A stretch of 18,813 nucleotides of DNA from CAYHCE01 sp964355015 (GTDB lineage Bacteria > Cyanobacteriota > Cyanobacteriia > PCC-6307 > Cyanobiaceae), in NCBI GenBank assembly GCA_964355015.1, contig CAYHCE010000051.1, positions 1 to 18,813 of the forward strand, written 5' to 3'. This document shows, one piece after another, positions 15,077 to 18,813 of this stretch. Every line of letters begins with the position of its first letter. The stretch's first letter is position 1. Under the pieces are notes generated by a model, which saw only the letters and a program-made list of their open reading frames with translations, searched no databases and had not been told where the DNA came from. The translations under genes were made by a program, and so were the position numbers.

Positions 15077-16858
15077 ATGTACTACAGCAGCGGCAACTAC
15101 GAAGCCTTCGCACGCCCGCGCAAGCCCCAGGGCGTGGAGACCAAGACGGCCTGGTTCGTCGGCTCTGGCCTGGCGGCCCTCGCAGGCGCCGCCTTTCTGA
15201 TTCGTGACGCCCAGATGCCGGGCAGCCGGATCACCATCCTGGAGCAGCAGCAGTTGCCCGGCGGCGCGTTGGACGGCATCAAGGAGCGAGAGAACGGCTT
15301 CGTGATACGCGGCGGACGCGAAATGGAAGAGCACTTCGAATGCCTGTGGGATTTGTACCACTCGATCCCGTCGCTTGAGATCGAGGGTGCCAGCGTGCTT
15401 GACGAGTTCTACTGGCTCGACAAGGACGACCCCAATCTCTCCTTGCAGCGCGCCACGGTGAACCGCGGCGAGGACGCGCACACCGATGGGCTGTTCACGC
15501 TGAGCGAGCGCGCTCAAAAGGAGATCATCCAGCTCTTCCTGGCCACCCGCGAGGAGATGGAGAACAAGCGCATCAATGAGGTGTTCGACGGTGAGTTCCT
15601 GAGCAGTAACTTCTGGCTCTACTGGCGCACGATGTTCGCCTTCGAGGAGTGGCACTCAGCACTGGAGATGAAGCTGTACTTGCACCGCTTCATCCACCAG
15701 ATCGCCGGCATGCCTGACTTCTCCACTCTGAAGTTCACCCGGTTCAACCAGTACGAGTCGCTGGTTCTGCCGCTGGTCAAGTGGCTGCTGGATCATGGCG
15801 TGGTGTTCCAGTACGGCACCGAGGTCACCGATGTCGATTTCGACATCGCCCCTGGCCGCAAGCAGGCCACCCGCATCCACTGGCGCAGGAAAGGTGCCGA
15901 AGGGAGTGTCGAAGGTGGTGCCGACCTCAGCCCCGATGACTTGGTGTTCATGACCATCGGCTCGCTGACCGAGAACTCCAGCAACGGCGACCACTACACC
16001 CCGGCGAAGCTGGATGAGGGGCCGGCGCCGGCCTGGGATCTGTGGCGGCGCATCGCCGCGAAGGACCCGGCGTTCGGCCGCCCTGACGTGTTCGGCGCGC
16101 ACATCCCACAGACCAAGTGGGAGTCGGCGACCGTCACCACGCTCGACGAACGCATCCCGAAGTACATCCAGAAGATTGCCAAGCGCGACCCCTTCAGCGG
16201 CAAGGTGGTCACCGGCGGCATCGTGACGGCGAAGGACTCCACCTGGCTGCTCAGTTGGACGGTGAACCGGCAGCCGCACTTCAAGGCCCAGCCCAAGGAC
16301 CAGATCGTCGTCTGGGTCTACGGCCTCTTCGTCGAGAAGCCCGGCGACTACGTGAAGAAGCCCATGCAGGACTGCACTGGCGAAGAGATCACCCAGGAAT
16401 GGCTGTACCACATGGGCGTGCCGGTCGAGGACATCCCCAAACTGGCTGCCACCGCTGCGAAGACCGTGCCGGTGATGATGCCGTACATCACTGCGTTCTT
16501 CATGCCGCGCCAGGCCGGTGATCGGCCGGCCGTGGTGCCCGAGAGCGCGGTCAACTTCGCCTTCATCGGCCAGTTCTCGGAGTCCAGGCAGCGCGACTGC
16601 GTCTTCACCACGGAATACTCGGTGCGCACGCCAATGGAGGCCGTCTACACACTGCTCAACGTCGAGCGCGGCGTGCCGGAGGTCTTCAACTCCACCTACG
16701 ACGTCCGCATGCTGCTGGCTGCGTCGGGTCGTCTGCGCGACGGCATGGAGATCGACATCCCGGGCCCCGCCTTCGTGCACAACCTGCTGATGAAGGAACT
16801 CGACAAGACCCAGATTGGCGCATTGCTGCGGGAGTTCAAGCTGGTCGGGGGCGACTGA
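15077..16858 (+). CDS. ohyA: oleate hydratase, canonical Glu/Tyr type
   Basis: A 593-residue FAD-dependent enzyme that adds water to the cis-9 double bond of unsaturated fatty acids, giving 10-hydroxy products (EC 4.2.1.53). The N-terminus MYYSSGNYEAFARPRKP is almost the same as that of the Staphylococcus aureus enzyme. The FAD-binding Rossmann motif is GSGLAALAGA (29-38). The catalytic loop is RGGREMEEH (78-86) with E82. The active-site tyrosine is Y201 in EMKLYLHRF. Both residues carry the same numbers as in S. aureus OhyA. Other family stretches are AFEEWHSALEM, VFTTEYSVRTPMEAVY (FAD contacts) and the C-terminal lid segment ending FKLVGGD. A TTG at 15074 adjoins the ATG; I prefer the ATG at 15077, which has AGG about eight bases upstream. 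The protein has no signal peptide and is probably membrane-peripheral. It is unusual next to cyanobacterial genes. Confidence 0.95.
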   Translation: MYYSSGNYEAFARPRKPQGVETKTAWFVGSGLAALAGAAFLIRDAQMPGSRITILEQQQLPGGALDGIKERENGFVIRGGREMEEHFECLWDLYHSIPSLEIEGASVLDEFYWLDKDDPNLSLQRATVNRGEDAHTDGLFTLSERAQKEIIQLFLATREEMENKRINEVFDGEFLSSNFWLYWRTMFAFEEWHSALEMKLYLHRFIHQIAGMPDFSTLKFTRFNQYESLVLPLVKWLLDHGVVFQYGTEVTDVDFDIAPGRKQATRIHWRRKGAEGSVEGGADLSPDDLVFMTIGSLTENSSNGDHYTPAKLDEGPAPAWDLWRRIAAKDPAFGRPDVFGAHIPQTKWESATVTTLDERIPKYIQKIAKRDPFSGKVVTGGIVTAKDSTWLLSWTVNRQPHFKAQPKDQIVVWVYGLFVEKPGDYVKKPMQDCTGEEITQEWLYHMGVPVEDIPKLAATAAKTVPVMMPYITAFFMPRQAGDRPAVVPESAVNFAFIGQFSESRQRDCVFTTEYSVRTPMEAVYTLLNVERGVPEVFNSTYDVRMLLAASGRLRDGMEIDIPGPAFVHNLLMKELDKTQIGALLREFKLVGGD

Positions 16859-16927
16859 GCTGACTTATTAGATATCAATCTTGTGATGATGTCCGAGCAG
16901 GTTGAACAATGGAAAGGTACCCCCCCA

Positions 16928-18565
16928 ATGAAATCCGTCGAAGACTCTTCCGTCAACGTTTATCTCAATGGCCTTGGCTTGGGCTCCATTGCGGCTGCGA
17001 TGTATTTGATCCGGAAGGCGGACTTTGATCCATCAAATATCCACATCTTTGAGCAAAAGGGCGTCAATGATCTTGTTGGAGGAAGCTGTGATGCCTCAGA
17101 GATAATCGTGGACGACCAGCCGGCATATACTATGCAGGGAAGTCGCATGTTTGAAGACAAGGTATACTCATGTACCAAAGAGCTGTGGTCTATTATTCCC
17201 TATAGCGCTAGTGAGTCGTGTCTTGAAGACCATCAGAAAACCCGTGAAGAATGCAGGGTTCACACGGTCGTTCGCGTTCTGCATAAGAACGGTGAGAAGG
17301 ACACCGGATATCAACTGGGTCTGAACACGGCTGAAAAACTGAAGATGGCAAGACTTCTGGCCACACCTGAGTTCTTGATTCCAGACGGCGCAAAGATTAC
17401 GGACATCTTTGGAGAAGCCTTCTTCACGAGTAATTACTGGTACATGTGGCGGGCACTATTTGCCTTCCAGCCGTGGCATTCAGCGGTCGAGATGAAGCGC
17501 TATATGCACCTCTTCTTTCACGAGATGCCGAACATGGACACGATGGTCGCTCTGGAGCGTACTCGTTTTACCAACTTCCACTCGTTCATCTTGCCCGCCC
17601 TGCGCTTCATGCAGAAGAAGGGCGTGAACTTTCACTACAACTGCAGGATCTCAGACGTAGACTTTAAGGCCGACTCCGGCGGCAAGGAGAGGTGGATTGA
17701 GCGCATCCACCTCGAGACCGGCAGCGGCAAGCCCAAGGCCTCCATCCCGGTACGCGACACCGACCTCGTCTTCCTGACCATCGGCTCCATCGTCAGCAAC
17801 GCCTCGTTCGGCGCCCATGACCGCCCTGTGGACAAGCCCGACGTCGGCAGCCAGAACCTGGGCGGAGCCTGGACGCTGTGGAAGAAGATCGCCGCCAAGC
17901 AGCCCGACTTCGGCCGCCCCGACCAGTTCCTGCGCGACATCTCGCAGTCCACGATGATGACCTTCACCGTCACCCTCCGCGGCGGATTGTTCCAGCGCAA
18001 GTTCGAGTGGTTGGTGGAGCGCCAGATGGGTCGTCAGAGCCCGCTGCCCATCACAGCGTCCCCGTGGATCCTGCACCTGCACACGTACCGCCAGCCCCTG
18101 TTCCCCGACCAGCCTCGTGATACGTGTGTCATCTGGGTCACGGCGCTGGGGTACAACAACATCGGCACGTTCGTGAAGAAGACCATGCCCGAGTGCACAG
18201 GTCGCGAGATCCTGGAGGAGTTGTTGGGTCACCTGCGTTTCGACCAAGATGGGGGGGAGAAGAACGAGATCCTTGACACCTCCACCTGCATCCCCTGCCT
18301 GCTGCCCTACAGCACCAGCCAGTTTCTCAGCCGAGCCAAAGGTGACCGGCCTGCGGTGGTGCCGGCGGGTTCAAAGAACTTCGCGCTCCTTGGGCAGTTT
18401 GTAGAGATTCGCGACGGGATTGTGTTCACCACGGAGTACAGCGTGTTGGGCGCGATCCATGCGGTCAAGAGGTTTGTCAAGCCGTCGCTGGTGGTGCCGC
18501 CGATGTACTTTGGGCAGTACCATCCGCTCACGTGCGTTGCAGTTGCGTGCGCTTTAGTCCGCTAG
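16928..18565 (+). CDS. second oleate hydratase family protein (MCRA family), Glu-to-Met subtype
   Basis: A 545-residue paralogue of the upstream enzyme, but clearly of another subtype. The Rossmann motif is NGLGLGSIAAAMYLI (about 11-25). VGGSCD replaces the PGGALD of its neighbour, and the catalytic loop reads QGSRMFED (70-77), so Met74 sits where the first protein has E82 and Gln70 where it has R78. The tyrosine is kept (Y192 in EMKRYMHLF), as are FAFQPWHSA and FTTEYSV. It ends soon after VPPMYFGQYHP and lacks the roughly 60-residue C-terminal lid of the first protein. I chose the ATG at 16928, with GGAAAGG ten bases upstream; a GTG at 16883 and ATGs at 16886 and 16889 are in frame. The first 720 bases are about 45-55% GC and the rest about 58-72%. 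Activity could be hydration or an altered reaction. Confidence 0.85.
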   Translation: MKSVEDSSVNVYLNGLGLGSIAAAMYLIRKADFDPSNIHIFEQKGVNDLVGGSCDASEIIVDDQPAYTMQGSRMFEDKVYSCTKELWSIIPYSASESCLEDHQKTREECRVHTVVRVLHKNGEKDTGYQLGLNTAEKLKMARLLATPEFLIPDGAKITDIFGEAFFTSNYWYMWRALFAFQPWHSAVEMKRYMHLFFHEMPNMDTMVALERTRFTNFHSFILPALRFMQKKGVNFHYNCRISDVDFKADSGGKERWIERIHLETGSGKPKASIPVRDTDLVFLTIGSIVSNASFGAHDRPVDKPDVGSQNLGGAWTLWKKIAAKQPDFGRPDQFLRDISQSTMMTFTVTLRGGLFQRKFEWLVERQMGRQSPLPITASPWILHLHTYRQPLFPDQPRDTCVIWVTALGYNNIGTFVKKTMPECTGREILEELLGHLRFDQDGGEKNEILDTSTCIPCLLPYSTSQFLSRAKGDRPAVVPAGSKNFALLGQFVEIRDGIVFTTEYSVLGAIHAVKRFVKPSLVVPPMYFGQYHPLTCVAVACALVR

Positions 18566-18813
18566 TGTCTCTGGCTGACATTAGCGCCCGGAACTGGTAG
18601 AAAAGACTATCCTGAAAACCAAGACCTATTCCAGCATGGAGTCCTCCCCATGCCCCATGCGTGGTCGGAAGCTGCACTCCCTCACGATCGCTTCCGCCGA
18701 TCCTCCAGGCTTGCAACAGATAGACCATGTTACAAATCAAAGGGGGCAGAACTACTTCTCGGCCTAACGAACAAGGATAGATCGTGCGCAGCCACGATCT
18801 TATCCGGTGGTTG
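18566..18813 (+). other. right-edge tail, possible truncated reading frame
   Basis: This 248-base tail follows the second hydratase. A reading frame opens at an ATG at 18650 with GGAG (18638-18641) eight bases upstream, and stays open for 54 full codons to the window end (MPHAWSEAALPHDRFRR...). I do not recognise the product, and an open frame of that size can occur by chance. GCATGG (18634-18639) pairs with CCATGC (18648-18653), which would hide that start in a hairpin. The palindrome at 18775-18805 lies inside the same frame, so only one of the two readings is likely to be right. Confidence 0.3.
18762..18813 (+). other. imperfect palindrome with attC-like flanks, cut by the window edge
   Basis: A 12-bp stem, GGATAGATCGTG (18775-18786), pairs with CACGATCTTATCC (18793-18805), leaving one unpaired T and a six-base loop. 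It is flanked on the left by GCCTAAC (18762-18768, fits RYYYAAC) and on the right by GTTG (18810-18813, start of GTTRRRY). An imperfect palindrome with an extrahelical base between such core sites is the layout of an integron attC site, in the usual orientation for a cassette carrying the upstream gene. The right core site is incomplete here. The alternative is a plain hairpin or terminator without a T-tract. Confidence 0.35.

Noticed and set aside
15656..16780. 374-residue open frame on the - strand opposite the first hydratase
   Set aside because: The sense strand encodes a full oleate hydratase with catalytic residues in place; the antisense product resembles no known protein.
1..18813. 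CRISPR arrays, tRNA or rRNA genes, IS elements
   Set aside because: No regularly spaced repeats, cloverleaf-like segments or transposase motifs were seen on either strand by eye.

Overview
The window looks like chromosomal DNA of a high-GC picocyanobacterium of the Synechococcus/Cyanobium type. The main evidence is a DUF3122-like protein (a family I know as cyanobacterial), a GH116 glucosidase next to ribD, a PGM1-related ATP-grasp ligase and a compact cyanobacterial-style sigma factor. No taxonomic marker (rRNA, photosystem gene) is present, so the host is an inference. Every gene I can support lies on the + strand.

Region 1 (about 71-7074) is very GC-rich and tightly packed. It holds a small conserved-type hypothetical protein, a GH116 glucosylceramidase-like enzyme, a secreted DUF3122-like protein, RibD of riboflavin synthesis, an MscS-type mechanosensitive channel and a PGM1-like ATP-grasp ligase. 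From the GH116 gene to the ligase, stops and starts overlap (GTGA, ATGA, GTGA) or are 3 bases apart, so this is probably one transcript with translational coupling.

Region 2 (7075-9787) has lower GC and looser spacing. A 737-base stretch without a confident gene is followed by a sigma-70 family factor whose -35-reading helix departs from the consensus, an exported CsbD-like stress protein with a hairpin terminator, and a single-pass membrane coiled-coil protein.

Region 3 (9827-14757) is a three-gene export operon with the same order and architecture as enterobacterial yhiI-rbbA-yhhJ: an HlyD-type membrane fusion protein, a 913-residue fusion of two ABC ATPases with an ABC-2 permease, and a second ABC-2 permease.

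Region 4 (14758-18813) is accessory in character. Two oleate hydratase family genes lie in tandem. The first keeps the known catalytic Glu and Tyr; the second belongs to a different subtype, has Met in place of the Glu, and changes base composition sharply in mid-gene. The right edge carries an imperfect palindrome with flanking bases that resemble an integron attC site, cut by the window end.

A working hypothesis is that regions 2-4 form a membrane or fatty-acid stress cluster: a regulator, envelope stress proteins, an efflux pump, and enzymes that hydrate unsaturated fatty acids. That link rests only on proximity and shared strand.
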